A stretch of 64,000 nucleotides of DNA from Anaerobaca lacustris (GTDB taxonomy: Bacteria; Planctomycetota; Phycisphaerae; Sedimentisphaerales; Anaerobacaceae), in contig NZ_JASCXX010000024.1 in NCBI RefSeq assembly GCF_030012215.1, positions 41,125 to 105,124 of the forward strand, written 5' to 3'. Of this stretch, positions 27,293 through 35,990 are shown piece by piece. Every line of letters begins with the position of its first letter. Positions within the stretch are counted from its first letter, which is position 1. The position numbers and the translations under genes were made by a program. The notes under the pieces are model-generated. The model did not search any database. It had not been told where the DNA came from and was given only the letters and a program-made list of their open reading frames with translations.

Positions 27293-27322
27293 ATTATAGT
27301 CGCGCGGGGGACCGGAAGGTTC
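27293..27322 (-). promoter_or_regulatory. Promoter of the ABC/sigma-factor operon
   Basis: On the minus strand a perfect TATAAT (27293-27298) is preceded at 17 bp by GAACCTT (27316-27322). The upstream element looks like the GGAAC-type -35 of ECF sigma factors rather than TTGACA. The predicted start is about 90 nt before the ATPase ATG. It could be autoregulated by the sigma factor in this operon. Confidence 0.5.
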
Positions 27323-27402
27323 ACTTTTTTGCGCGTGAAACGGCACTCAGAGCGATGGCAGGTGGATCGAGGAGCTGGTCACGAGTCTCGGGCGCGGGCG
27401 GA

Positions 27403-28722
27403 TCAGGCGACCTGCCGGCCTTGCGTGACGCGCTTGGTCAGCTCGCTCAGCAGCGCCTGCATCTGCGGATCGGATTGCTGGGCTTCAGCGATCTTGCTGC
27501 ACGCGTGCATCACTGTGGTGTGGTCGCGGCCGCCGAGGTGTCCGCCGATCTCTTCGAGACTGTGCCTCGTCAGGTTGCGGGCCAGGTACATGCAGATCTG
27601 TCGCGGCACCGTGATGCTCTGGCTGCGCCGTTTGCTCTGGAGGTCGGTCAGGCGGACGTCGAAGTGGTCCGTCACCACGTCGATGATGTCGGTAATGCTG
27701 ATGTGCTTGGTCGCCAGCTTGATCTGGCCTTCCAGCGCGGTCTGGGCCAACCGCAGATCGACCGGCTCGCCGAGCGTCGTGGCCAGCGCGTAGATCGTCG
27801 TCAGCGCGCCTTCCAGCTCGCGGATGTTGGCCTGGACCTGGCGGGCGATGTACTCGGCGATCTCGTCGTTGATCTCCAGGCCCCGCAGGTGCGCCTTCTT
27901 CTGCACGATGGCGACCCGCGTCTCGTAGCTCGGCGGATCGATCCGCGCGACCAGACCCCAGTTGAACCGGCTGATCAGACGGGCCTCGATCGAGGGAATC
28001 TCGTTGGGCGGACTGTCGGCGCTGAGGATGATCTGCTTGCCGCTGTTGTACAGCGCGTTGTACGTGTGGAAGAATTCCTCCTGGCTCTGCTCCCGCTCGC
28101 GCAGGAACTGGATGTCGTCGATGACCAGGGCATCGACCGTCCGGAACTGGCTGTGGAATCCGGTGATGTTGCCCTGCTCGATGGCGCGGATGAACCGATT
28201 GACGAAATCCTCGCAACTGAGCAACTGGATCACCGAGCCGGCAATGCGCTTGTGCACCTCGTGGCAGACCGCATGCAGCAGATGGGTCTTGCCCAGTCCG
28301 GCGCTGCCGTAGAGGAACAGCGGATTGTACGTCTGGCCCAGCGACTGGCCGACGGCGATGCAACTGGCGTGCGCCAGGCGGTTGCTGGGGCCGACGACGA
28401 AATTCTCGAACGTGTAGTCGGGATGCAGGGCCGGGCGGCTCCATTCGGCCTGGTCCGCCACGCGCCGGTCGGCGGCGCCGACGACGAAGTCCACCGTCAC
28501 CAGGTGCCCGGTGATCTGCTGGGCCGCGCGCGTGAAACTCGACCGGCAGTTCTCATGGAGGAACCGGACGTTCGATTCGTCGGGACAGCCGATGGCGATG
28601 GAGCCGCCGTCGAAGCGCTCCACCGTCAGATCGTCGAACCACGTGCGCGCGTTGGCCGGGTCCATCGCCCGGACCCGCGCGACGATATCCGTGAAGATGT
28701 TCGCCACCTCATGTGCCGACAA
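27403..28722 (-). CDS. dnaA: Chromosomal replication initiator DnaA
   Basis: DnaA, the AAA+ replication initiator, 439 residues from a TTG start. Domain I covers about residues 1-85. The AAA+ domain has Walker A GSAGLGKTH near residue 139, Walker B ALVIDDIQFL and the sensor stretch ARLISRFNWGLVARI. Domain IV carries the DNA-binding signature LGGRDHTTVMHACSKI. GGAGG six bases before TTG at 28722 is the only good ribosome-binding site, and the product starts MSAHEVANIF; the frame extends 29 codons further without support. dnaN is not next door, and I see no cluster of DnaA boxes around the gene, so this need not be the origin. Confidence 0.95.
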   Translation of the reverse strand: MSAHEVANIFTDIVARVRAMDPANARTWFDDLTVERFDGGSIAIGCPDESNVRFLHENCRSSFTRAAQQITGHLVTVDFVVGAADRRVADQAEWSRPALHPDYTFENFVVGPSNRLAHASCIAVGQSLGQTYNPLFLYGSAGLGKTHLLHAVCHEVHKRIAGSVIQLLSCEDFVNRFIRAIEQGNITGFHSQFRTVDALVIDDIQFLREREQSQEEFFHTYNALYNSGKQIILSADSPPNEIPSIEARLISRFNWGLVARIDPPSYETRVAIVQKKAHLRGLEINDEIAEYIARQVQANIRELEGALTTIYALATTLGEPVDLRLAQTALEGQIKLATKHISITDIIDVVTDHFDVRLTDLQSKRRSQSITVPRQICMYLARNLTRHSLEEIGGHLGGRDHTTVMHACSKIAEAQQSDPQMQALLSELTKRVTQGRQVA

Positions 28723-28922
28723 CGCCTGCCTCCTGCACGCGGGTGTGCACCGAAGACATTGGTCGGTCGGCCTGCGCTGCACGCCGCCACGCACCGAATG
28801 TCTTGACAACCGCTGAATATCTCAACGCCATAAGCCACAGTATCCGGATTCGAGAAATAAGGCAATGCCCCCCGTGAACGAGCCCAGCCCCTGGGATATG
28901 TGGGACGCAAAACGAGAGTGCG

Positions 28923-28951
28923 ACTTTATCTGTCGGTGCGGCGTCTGTCAA
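28923..28951 (-). promoter_or_regulatory. dnaA promoter
   Basis: A perfect TTGACA (28946-28951), exactly 17 bp, then TAAAGT (28923-28928) on the minus strand. Transcription would start near 28916, leaving a leader of about 195 nt before the TTG start, long enough for post-transcriptional control. Confidence 0.6.
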
Positions 28952-29047
28952 AGAAAAAGCGGCCTGGACGAGCCGGCAAAATGCCCGGCGCGTCCTCCGC
29001 CCCGACCGGCGCCGGGACGCGATTCGCCCGATTTACCCGCCGGACGC

Positions 29048-29075
29048 TTGCATTTCCCCCGAATGACGATACCAT
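29048..29075 (+). promoter_or_regulatory. ftsY promoter candidate
   Basis: TTGCAT (29048-29053), 16 bp, TACCAT (29070-29075), about 42 bp before the ATG of ftsY. Each hexamer matches about four consensus bases. Confidence 0.4.
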
Positions 29076-29117
29076 CGGCGCGAAAAATACCCAGACTCTC
29101 ATGCGATAGGAAGATAT

Positions 29118-30041
29118 ATGGGCATATTCAGCAAGACCGCCGACTTCTTGAAGGAGCGGCTGGGTAAGACCCGCAGCAAGATCGCCAGCTCGCTTTCGAC
29201 GGTGCTGAGCCTCGGCCGGAAGATCGACGACGACCTGCTCGACGAGCTCGAAGAGACGCTCATCCGCGACGACATCGGCGTCGAGACCACCGAGAAGCTC
29301 ATCAGCGAGCTGCGCGACGCCTACCGTGCCCGCAAGATCTCCACCTCCGAAGAGGTGATCCCGTTCCTCAAGGAGCATATCAAGAGCTATTGGCCCGATC
29401 AGGACCGGCAACTGCACGTGGCCCCCGGCGGCCCGACCGTGATCCTCGTGGCCGGCGTCAACGGCACCGGCAAGACCACCAGCATCGCCAAGCTGGCGTA
29501 CATCCTGCACAAGAGCGGCAAGAAGGTGATCGTCGCCGCCTGCGACACGTTCCGCGCCGCGGCGGTCGAGCAGTTGAGCATCTGGGCCGAGCGGATCGGC
29601 GTCCAGATCGTCAAGCACCAGTCGGGCAGCGATCCGGCGGCCGTCGCCTTCGACGCCTGCGAGGCGGCCGTCGCCCGCGACGCCGACGTGCTGATCCTCG
29701 ACACCGCCGGCCGGCTCCACACCAAGAAGGACCTCATGGTCCAGCTCACCAAGATCCGCGACGTCGTGACGCGTAAGATCCCCGACGCCCCGCACGAGGT
29801 GCTGCTCGTCCTCGACGGCACCACCGGACAGAACGCCATCTCGCAGGCGCAACTGTTCACCGAGGCGATCAACGTCACCGGCATCTTCCTGGCCAAGCTC
29901 GACGGCACCGCCCGCGGCGGCATCGTCATCGCCATCAAGGACCAGCTCGACATCCCCGTCAAGTTCGTTGGCCTCGGCGAGAAGCCCACCGACATCGCCG
30001 AGTTCGACCCCGCCACTTTCGTCGAAGCCCTCTTCGCCTGA
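29118..30041 (+). CDS. ftsY: Signal recognition particle receptor FtsY
   Basis: FtsY is the membrane-associated SRP receptor GTPase that docks ribosomes making membrane proteins. The 307-residue form has a short N-terminal amphipathic segment (MGIFSKTADFLKERLGKTRS) instead of the long acidic A domain of E. coli. The N domain follows, then the G domain with VNGTGKTTSIAKLA (G1), the DTFRAAAVEQL insertion motif, DTAGRLHTKKDLM (G3), and the closing TKLDGTARGG-like LAKLDGTARGG and VGLGEKPTDI. AGGA six bases before the ATG. It diverges from dnaA. Confidence 0.96.
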   Translation: MGIFSKTADFLKERLGKTRSKIASSLSTVLSLGRKIDDDLLDELEETLIRDDIGVETTEKLISELRDAYRARKISTSEEVIPFLKEHIKSYWPDQDRQLHVAPGGPTVILVAGVNGTGKTTSIAKLAYILHKSGKKVIVAACDTFRAAAVEQLSIWAERIGVQIVKHQSGSDPAAVAFDACEAAVARDADVLILDTAGRLHTKKDLMVQLTKIRDVVTRKIPDAPHEVLLVLDGTTGQNAISQAQLFTEAINVTGIFLAKLDGTARGGIVIAIKDQLDIPVKFVGLGEKPTDIAEFDPATFVEALFA

Positions 30042-30289
30042 CGCAGCGGCGCGTGGCGAGTATGTGACGATACCGCAAGACGTGTGCGGCATCCTCAAAT
30101 GCGCAGCGTTTGGGGATGGTGAACTCGGACCCGCCATGATCAACGAGAGAGACGCCATATGTGTCCCATCCCTACGTCCTATGGACACGCTTGCCCACAC
30201 TCAGGACAGGCTCTGAGGCAGCCGTGAAAGTCGCTCTCCTGAAGGCTTCTGTTCCCAGCCAACTGGCCAGCGATAGCATTCCGCAAAAC

Positions 30290-31084
30290 CTATTCTTCAA
30301 ATGGATTCAATGGCTCGCTCCATGTGAATGGCAACTCAATCGTTGGAACTACTGAAGCATTGGGCGGAATCGGATCGTTGCTGAAGTGCATTCCGATACA
30401 TCCCTGGGGATGGCCAATCGCGCGATTACCCAGGAGGTGCCAGTTGTATATATCGATTGCGAAAGCAGCGAAGTGCCGCCATCCATCGTCACATGTGCCC
30501 CACACCACCTCAAATCGGAACCTGCGGTTGTTTGCATGGACTCGGTCAACGTTCCCAATTCTACGGTTATCCTTCAGAATCTTGCACGCCATCTGATGTT
30601 GAGGAAGGAGTGTATGCGGAATCGGTTGCCTCGTCTTGGGGTCCAATTCAAGCAATGGCGTAAGAATCAGGTTTTTGGTCTTCAGCGGCATGAAGACACG
30701 GTAGAGAGCTGTGTGGCATGCTCGGAAGATCTTGGTAATCATGGGACGCAGCTTCAAACCCGCAAGCAGCACCGCAGCGGGCCTTCCGTCTCTCTCCGCG
30801 ATTCCAACGATTGTGGTTCTTGCCGGAACTTGCCTCGGTCGCTCTGGGTGCAGAAGACCGATCAGACCCATTGCTTGTTCATCTACCTTTGAGTAGTCGG
30901 AGTTGCACTTCTCATGGGCCGGGAGAATCAACGGCCAGTCGCGGTCTTCCGATCTGAAGATGCTCTTCGGCGGCACATGATCGCTGGTCCTTTTCCGGTC
31001 GTCACTGAAATCTTGTCCACATACGTAGCAGAACCCAAGTCGAGCCACATCTTGTGCTTTCTGGTGAGTCGTTATTTCGATCAT
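30290..31084 (-). CDS. HNH-type endonuclease-like protein
   Basis: A 264-residue protein whose first 65 residues look like an HNH fold. A zinc pair CYVCGQ at 19-24, the His core in SDHVPPKSIF near 36, and HEKCNSDYS near 59 give the Cys/His/Asn pattern. The remaining 200 residues are unrecognised and predicted mixed alpha/beta. GAGGG about ten bases before ATG 31084 supports this start over an upstream one at 31198. The base composition is visibly less GC-rich than flanking genes, and no partner genes of a restriction or phage-defence system are adjacent. It may be a horizontally acquired nuclease; activity is inferred from the motif only. Confidence 0.7.
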   Translation of the reverse strand: MIEITTHQKAQDVARLGFCYVCGQDFSDDRKRTSDHVPPKSIFRSEDRDWPLILPAHEKCNSDYSKVDEQAMGLIGLLHPERPRQVPARTTIVGIAERDGRPAAVLLAGLKLRPMITKIFRACHTALYRVFMPLKTKNLILTPLLELDPKTRQPIPHTLLPQHQMACKILKDNRRIGNVDRVHANNRRFRFEVVWGTCDDGWRHFAAFAIDIYNWHLLGNRAIGHPQGCIGMHFSNDPIPPNASVVPTIELPFTWSEPLNPFEE

Positions 31085-31458
31085 AGTCTTCAACCCTCGA
31101 TTGCACGAGCCGCCTCCAGCGGAATGTATCGGATGAATCCCGCGGCAACTTCTCACAAATCCCGAATTCCAGGCGGAATTCCAGGGAAGCCATATCAATT
31201 GCGGTCTGCGCCGCTGTCTCCTTTCCGGCGATGGGCGTTTTCCACGATATCGGACAGCAGGCTATCTGCGCAACATAGCCGTTGTCGGTAGGATCGGAGA
31301 TGCTACAATGCCAGTGAGTGGACGGACGGGTTCGGCTCGCTTGATGATTTGGAGCGAGGATGTTGTGAGCATCCGGAATAGCGGATTCGGCCGGGAACTC
31401 GACGAGACCATGCAGAAGAAGGGCGAGAAGCAGTTCCGTAGAACGGACAATTACGACG
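31085..31458. other. Divergent region between the HNH and PhzF genes, no gene seen
   Basis: 374 bp with no supported gene. It contains a promoter candidate pointing to the PhzF-like gene (31282-31309). A short open frame beginning at 31308 runs into the PhzF gene in another frame and has no ribosome-binding site. Confidence 0.45.
31282..31309 (+). promoter_or_regulatory. Promoter candidate for the PhzF-like gene
   Basis: TTGTCG (31282-31287), 16 bp, TACAAT (31304-31309). The -10 differs from consensus by one base. The leader to the ATG at 31459 would be about 140 nt. Confidence 0.4.
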
Positions 31459-32061
31459 ATGAAGAACTACAAACTGTACCAGGTGGATTCCTTCAGGAAG
31501 AATCTGTTTCAGGGCAATCCCGCCGGGGTCGTGCCCAACGCCGACGGACTTACCGAAACGCAGATGCAGGCGATCGCGCGGGAGATGAACAACTCCGAGA
31601 CGGCTTTTATCCTGTCGCCCACGTCGAGCGATCATGAGGTATGGGTTCGCTTCTTCACGCCCACGACCGAAGTCCCGTCGTGCGGCCATGCCACGATCGC
31701 CGCACACTACGTGCGTGCGACGGAGATCAGCCGACAGATTCGCTGCAACGGCTATTTCGTTTTCGTCCTGACCGACGGCTCCGGTGGCGTCCTGTCCCAC
31801 GGCCGCATGTTCGCACCGGCCATCGGAATCCCGGAGGACCCGGTAACAGGAAACGCCAACGGCCCACTCGGAGCGTATCTCGTCCAGCATCGCCTCGTCC
31901 CGAACGATGGTCGCCGCTTCGCCTTCAAAGGCCAACAAGGAGAAGCCATCGGACGGCTGGGGACAGTGGTGGTTACTGTAGAAGTCGCCGGAGGTCGTCC
32001 CAAGACGGTCCACGTCGGAGGACGAGCCGTGACCGTGTTCAAGTCCGAGATCGCGCTCTGA
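31459..32061 (+). CDS. PhzF-family isomerase-like protein with an internal deletion
   Basis: A 200-residue member of the PhzF/diaminopimelate-epimerase fold, well short of the family's usual 285-300 residues. The N-terminal third is normal: VDSFRKNLFQGNPAGVV, the acid residue Glu47 in NNSETAFIL, and TPTTEVPSCGHATIAAHYV. The sequence then jumps at about residues 87-92 to the middle of the C-terminal half (SRQIRCNGYFVFVL, HGRMFAPAIGIPEDPVTGN). Roughly 95 residues that complete one half-barrel and begin the other are missing, in frame. The protein is therefore probably inactive or a decaying gene, unless the assembly has collapsed the sequence here. In the family these enzymes are isomerases of small acidic metabolites; the substrate is unknown. 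Confidence 0.75.
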   Translation: MKNYKLYQVDSFRKNLFQGNPAGVVPNADGLTETQMQAIAREMNNSETAFILSPTSSDHEVWVRFFTPTTEVPSCGHATIAAHYVRATEISRQIRCNGYFVFVLTDGSGGVLSHGRMFAPAIGIPEDPVTGNANGPLGAYLVQHRLVPNDGRRFAFKGQQGEAIGRLGTVVVTVEVAGGRPKTVHVGGRAVTVFKSEIAL

Positions 32062-32412
32062 CGGACGACGTCAATCGGAACGGATGCGTTGCGCGCACAG
32101 GATCGTTCGTAAGGCGGATACTCATGGGAGCGTTCATTGTGTCGGCGGGCGCGCGTAGGTTGGCCGCGGAGATCATACGGTGTTCTCTGCGCGGCGCGGC
32201 GAACAAATCGGCGGTGGGGTCGTATGGCGCATTTTGGCGTCACGGGGTTGGCGTCTGTGGGTGTCGGTCTGTCGTACCGGCCTGGCATGGGATTATTTTG
32301 GGGGGCGGGTCTTGACGGCGAAGGGGTTTTTCGTCAACCTATACGCTTTGTTTCTATGGGGGGAGGCTGGGTCGTCCGGGGTGGAATCGATGCCTGAGTT
32401 TTGGAGACAGAC
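32062..32412. other. G/T-rich intergenic stretch before the Gld-type operon
   Basis: These 351 bp contain G-rich and T-rich runs on the plus strand and no gene with a ribosome-binding site. TTGACG near 32310 lacks a well-placed -10. I cannot assign a clear promoter for the operon that starts at 32413. Confidence 0.4.
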
Positions 32413-33132
32413 ATGATAGAGGTCAATGGACTTCGGCGGCGTTTCGGGCCGGTTGTCGCGGTGGACGGGGTCTCGTTCAGCGCCGCCAAGGGGCAGGTGC
32501 TCGGCCTGCTGGGTCCCAACGGGGCGGGCAAGACCACGACGATGCGCATGCTGACCTGCTACATTCGGCCGGACGGGGGCACCGCCAGCGTTTGCGGGCA
32601 CGACATCCTGACCGATTCGATCGGGGTGCGGCGCTCGCTGGGCTATCTGGCGGAGAACTCGCCGGCCTACCCGGAGATGACGGTGGGGGGCTTCCTGAAG
32701 TTCATCTGCGACGTGCGGCAGATCAAGGGCCGCCGGCGCAAAGCGGCGCTCGACCGCGTCGTGCCGATGTGCTCGATCGACTCGGTCTACCACCAGACGA
32801 TCGAGACCCTGTCGAAGGGCTACAAACGCCGCGTCGGACTGGCCCAGGCGCTGATCCACGACCCCGACGTGCTGATCCTCGACGAGCCGACCGACGGTCT
32901 GGACCCCAACCAGAAGCACGAGGTCCGAAAACTGATCGGCGCGATGGCCAAGGACAAGTGCATTATCATCTCGACCCACATCCTCGAGGAGGTCGAGGCG
33001 GTCTGTTCCCGGGCGATCATCGTGGCCCGGGGCAAGGTCCTGGTGGACTCGACGCCCCAGGAGCTGAAGGACAAGCACCACGCCAGTCTCGACGAGGTCT
33101 TCCGCAAGATCACCCGGAGCAAATGCGCCTGA
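32413..33132 (+). CDS. ABC transporter ATPase, GldA-like
   Basis: A 239-residue ATPase with Walker A LLGPNGAGKTTTMRML, the signature region LSKGYKRRVGLAQAL and Walker B LILDEPTDGLDPNQ, then ISTHILEEVEAVCSR. The long-chain 'LSKGYKRRVGLA' signature is typical of the GldA/NosF-like group that pairs with GldF and GldG. GGAG six bases before the ATG at 32413 gives the start; a TTG four codons earlier is less likely. It heads a run of co-oriented genes ending near 37789. Confidence 0.92.
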   Translation: MIEVNGLRRRFGPVVAVDGVSFSAAKGQVLGLLGPNGAGKTTTMRMLTCYIRPDGGTASVCGHDILTDSIGVRRSLGYLAENSPAYPEMTVGGFLKFICDVRQIKGRRRKAALDRVVPMCSIDSVYHQTIETLSKGYKRRVGLAQALIHDPDVLILDEPTDGLDPNQKHEVRKLIGAMAKDKCIIISTHILEEVEAVCSRAIIVARGKVLVDSTPQELKDKHHASLDEVFRKITRSKCA

Positions 33133-33211
33133 ACCGGTCGATTCGCGACGATGGACGAACGAGGATCGGCAAGAATCGACGATCGACAATCAATTGTATC
33201 GGGAGTGCCAC

Positions 33212-33943
33212 ATGAACAGTTTCTGGGCGGTATTCAAGAGGGAGCTGAAAAGCTACTTCACGACGCCCCTCGCCTACGTGTTTCTCGTCATCTTCCTGTT
33301 CTTCAGCGGCTATCTGACGTTCAAGGAGGGGTTCTACGAGGCCCGGCAGGCCGATCTGAGGCCGTTCTTCGCGAACCTTCCGCTGCTGTTCGTGTTCATG
33401 GTCCCCTCGACGGCCATGCGCCTGTGGGCCGAGGAGCGCAAGGTCGGGTCGGTCGAGCTGCTGTTCACGCTGCCGGTCACGATCGTGCAGGCGGTGCTGG
33501 CGAAGTTCTTCGCGGCCTGGCTGTTTCTGGGGATCGCGCTGGCGCTGACCTTCCCGCTGGTCGTGACCGTCTGCTATCTGGGCGACCCTGATGTCGGACT
33601 GATCGTGACCGGCTATCTCGGCGCGTTCCTGATGGCGGGGGGGTTCCTGGCGATCGGCTGCTTCTTCTCGGCGCTGAGCAAGAACCAGGTGATCGCCTTC
33701 GTGCTCAGCGTGGTCGCCTGCGCGGTCCTGGTGTTCGCGGGGATGCCGACGACGCTGAACTACGTCTCGACGTTCCTGCCGCCCGGCATGGTCGCGGCGG
33801 TGGAGGGCATGAGCTTTCAGGTGCATTTCGACTCGATGCAGAGGGGCATCCTGCAATTCAAGGACCTCGCCTATTTCGTTCTCCTGATCGCCGGCTGGGT
33901 CGCCGCCTGCGCGATCGTCCTGGATGAAAGGAAGGCCAGCTAA
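33212..33943 (+). CDS. ABC-2 permease, GldF-like
   Basis: A 243-residue membrane protein starting MNSFWAVFKRELKSYFTTPL, the usual N-terminus of GldF-type permeases. Six hydrophobic helices and the coupling segment RLWAEERKVGSVELLFTLPV follow. GGGAG seven bases before the ATG at 33212. Its TAA overlaps the next ATG (TAATG), so it is translationally coupled to the GldG-like gene. With the preceding ATPase it forms the membrane core of a Gld-type exporter of unknown substrate. Confidence 0.9.
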   Translation: MNSFWAVFKRELKSYFTTPLAYVFLVIFLFFSGYLTFKEGFYEARQADLRPFFANLPLLFVFMVPSTAMRLWAEERKVGSVELLFTLPVTIVQAVLAKFFAAWLFLGIALALTFPLVVTVCYLGDPDVGLIVTGYLGAFLMAGGFLAIGCFFSALSKNQVIAFVLSVVACAVLVFAGMPTTLNYVSTFLPPGMVAAVEGMSFQVHFDSMQRGILQFKDLAYFVLLIAGWVAACAIVLDERKAS

Positions 33944-35940
33944 TGAATCGGACCATACGTGCGATTGTCGGGGCCGCCCTGGTTCTGGTCATCGCCTTCA
34001 GCGGGATCAGCATCAGCCAGAACCTCGGTCGGCGATGGAAGGTGGACGTCACCGATCAGAAGCTCTACACGCTCAGCGACGGGACCAAGGCGATTCTGGG
34101 CCGGCTCAACCAGCCGATCAAGATCCGGTTCTTCTACGCCAAGACCGCGGCGATGAAGGGGCCCGACCAGATTCGCTTCTTCAACAACTACTCCGAATTC
34201 GTCCGCGCCCTGCTGGACGAATACGTCGCCGCCTCGAACGGGATGGTCGAGTTGCAGGTGATCGATCCGCGGCCGTTCTCGGAAGAGGAAGAGCAGGCCC
34301 TGCGGCTGGGATTGCGGCGGTTTCCCATCACCGAGGAGGAGAACTTCTTCTTCGGCCTGGCCGTGCAGACGCAGTTCGGCGTCGAGAAGACCATTCCCTT
34401 CTTCTCACCCGACCGGCAGAACTTCGTCGAATACGATATCAGCTATCTGATCGACACCGCCATCACCCGCCAGAAGACTCGGGTGGGGATCATGAGCTCG
34501 CTGCCCGTGATGGGCGACGATGTCACCGGCTACATGGCCCAGATGATGCGGATGCAGGGCCAGCAGCCCAAGCCCGCCTGGACGATCGTCGAACACCTCC
34601 GGCAGAAGTACGAGGTGACGGAAGTCCCGACGGACCTCACCGACATCAACGACGTCGACATCCTCCTCGTGATTCATCCGAAGGACCTGCCCGAGCGGAC
34701 GCAGTTCGCCATCGATCAGTTCATTCTCAAGGGCGGCCGGGCGATCCTCTGCGTCGATCCGCATTGCATCGTGGATCGGCCGCAGCAGAACCCGATGCAG
34801 ATGACGGCCCAGAAGCAAAGTTCCGACCTCGACCGCTTGATGCGGACGTGGGGCCTCTCCATGCCGGCCAACACCTTCGCGGGCGACCGGTCGCTCCTGC
34901 TGGAGGCGCCGCTGACGGCCAATCAGCGGCCGCAGCCGATCATGGGGTTCCTCGGGCTCAAGCCGCCGTGCTTTAACCAGGAGAAGGCCATCACCGCCGA
35001 TCTGAACGAGGTCCGGGTGCTGTTCGCCGGCGTGCTCAGAGAGGTTTCGCCGGCCGTCACCGACCCCAATCAGCCGGATCGCAGCAGTGACGGGATCGTC
35101 CGGACGCCGCTGATTATGACAACGGATCGAGGCAACAGTTGGACCGTCAGCAGTTCGTTCGATCTGATGTTCCCCGACCCGGACAAGCTCATGGCCAGAT
35201 TCATCGAGGGTACCCAGCCCGTTCCGATGGGCTATCTGGTCACCGGGCGTTTCAAGAGCAGCTTCCCCGAAGGGATTGAGGTCGAAGTGGAAGCCGACGA
35301 TCCCGACGAGGACGAAGAGTCCGACGAGCCGACGATGGTGACGAAGCGGGTCACGGGACTGACCGAGGCGTCGGCGGACTGCGCGGTGGCGGTGTTCAGC
35401 GATGTGGACTTCCTCAGCGACCAGATGGCCTACGCGAACTCGCTGTTCGGCAAGATGGTCGTCGGCGACAACAGCGCCCTACTGATGAACACGATCGAGG
35501 ACCTGAGCGGCTCGGGCGATCTGATCTCGATTCGGTCGCGGGGCAACTACCGGCGGCCGTTCACCGTCGTCGATGAGATCGAGCGGCAGGCCGAACGGGA
35601 GACCGACGACGAGGTCGCCCTGATCAACGCGCAGATCGAGGGGTTCAACCTGGAGCTCCAGAATCTGGCGACCTCGGATCAGGCGGCCGAGCAGGAAGAG
35701 GTGATCGGCAGTTCGATCATCGAGAAGAGGCGTCAGTTGGAACTGAAGATTCGCGAGGCCCAGCGCCAGCTCCGCGAGGTCAACGCGCGCCGGCGGGAGC
35801 GAATCGAGCACCTGGGCGCCATACTGCGGCGTTTCAACATGGGTTTGGTTCCCGGCGTGATTATGTTGATCGCCCTGGTCCTGGGCCTTTGGCGCAGCTT
35901 CCGGCGGCGGCACTACATCAGCCACGCCAGTGACGCCTGA
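33943..35940 (+). CDS. GldG-like ABC-transporter auxiliary protein
   Basis: A 665-residue protein of the GldG/ABC_transp_aux family. An N-terminal helix (IVGAALVLVIAFSGISIS) anchors a large periplasmic domain beginning with the conserved WKVDVTDQKLYTLSDGTKAIL and PIKIRFFYAKT. An acidic low-complexity patch (about residues 445-465) follows, then a coiled coil (about 560-625) and a C-terminal helix (VPGVIMLIALVLGLW). In gliding Bacteroidetes the homologue acts with GldA and GldF; in non-gliding bacteria the role is unknown. Its start overlaps the permease stop by one base. Confidence 0.9.
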   Translation: MNRTIRAIVGAALVLVIAFSGISISQNLGRRWKVDVTDQKLYTLSDGTKAILGRLNQPIKIRFFYAKTAAMKGPDQIRFFNNYSEFVRALLDEYVAASNGMVELQVIDPRPFSEEEEQALRLGLRRFPITEEENFFFGLAVQTQFGVEKTIPFFSPDRQNFVEYDISYLIDTAITRQKTRVGIMSSLPVMGDDVTGYMAQMMRMQGQQPKPAWTIVEHLRQKYEVTEVPTDLTDINDVDILLVIHPKDLPERTQFAIDQFILKGGRAILCVDPHCIVDRPQQNPMQMTAQKQSSDLDRLMRTWGLSMPANTFAGDRSLLLEAPLTANQRPQPIMGFLGLKPPCFNQEKAITADLNEVRVLFAGVLREVSPAVTDPNQPDRSSDGIVRTPLIMTTDRGNSWTVSSSFDLMFPDPDKLMARFIEGTQPVPMGYLVTGRFKSSFPEGIEVEVEADDPDEDEESDEPTMVTKRVTGLTEASADCAVAVFSDVDFLSDQMAYANSLFGKMVVGDNSALLMNTIEDLSGSGDLISIRSRGNYRRPFTVVDEIERQAERETDDEVALINAQIEGFNLELQNLATSDQAAEQEEVIGSSIIEKRRQLELKIREAQRQLREVNARRRERIEHLGAILRRFNMGLVPGVIMLIALVLGLWRSFRRRHYISHASDA

Positions 35941-35990
35941 GATGGAGCATTGATGAGTGATGATCGATTATCGAGGCAAGGAGTCTGTGG

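Larger units (their letters stand above)
28723..29117. other. Divergent region between dnaA and ftsY, no gene seen
   Basis: This 395-bp stretch holds a dnaA promoter (28923-28951) and a weaker ftsY promoter (29048-29075). A GC-rich stem around 28965-28990 (GACG.GCCGG paired with CCGGC.CGTC) lies just upstream of the dnaA promoter. I find no cluster of nine-base DnaA boxes and no RNA gene. Confidence 0.5.

Noticed and set aside
28873..29167. Small open frames between dnaA and ftsY, including one rich in Cys and Pro
   Set aside because: They overlap the dnaA promoter and the ftsY start, and have no ribosome-binding site.
31013..31021. TTGTCCACA, a DnaA-box-like nonamer
   Set aside because: It is single, lies inside a coding gene and has no neighbours; an origin would need a cluster near dnaA or an AT-rich region.
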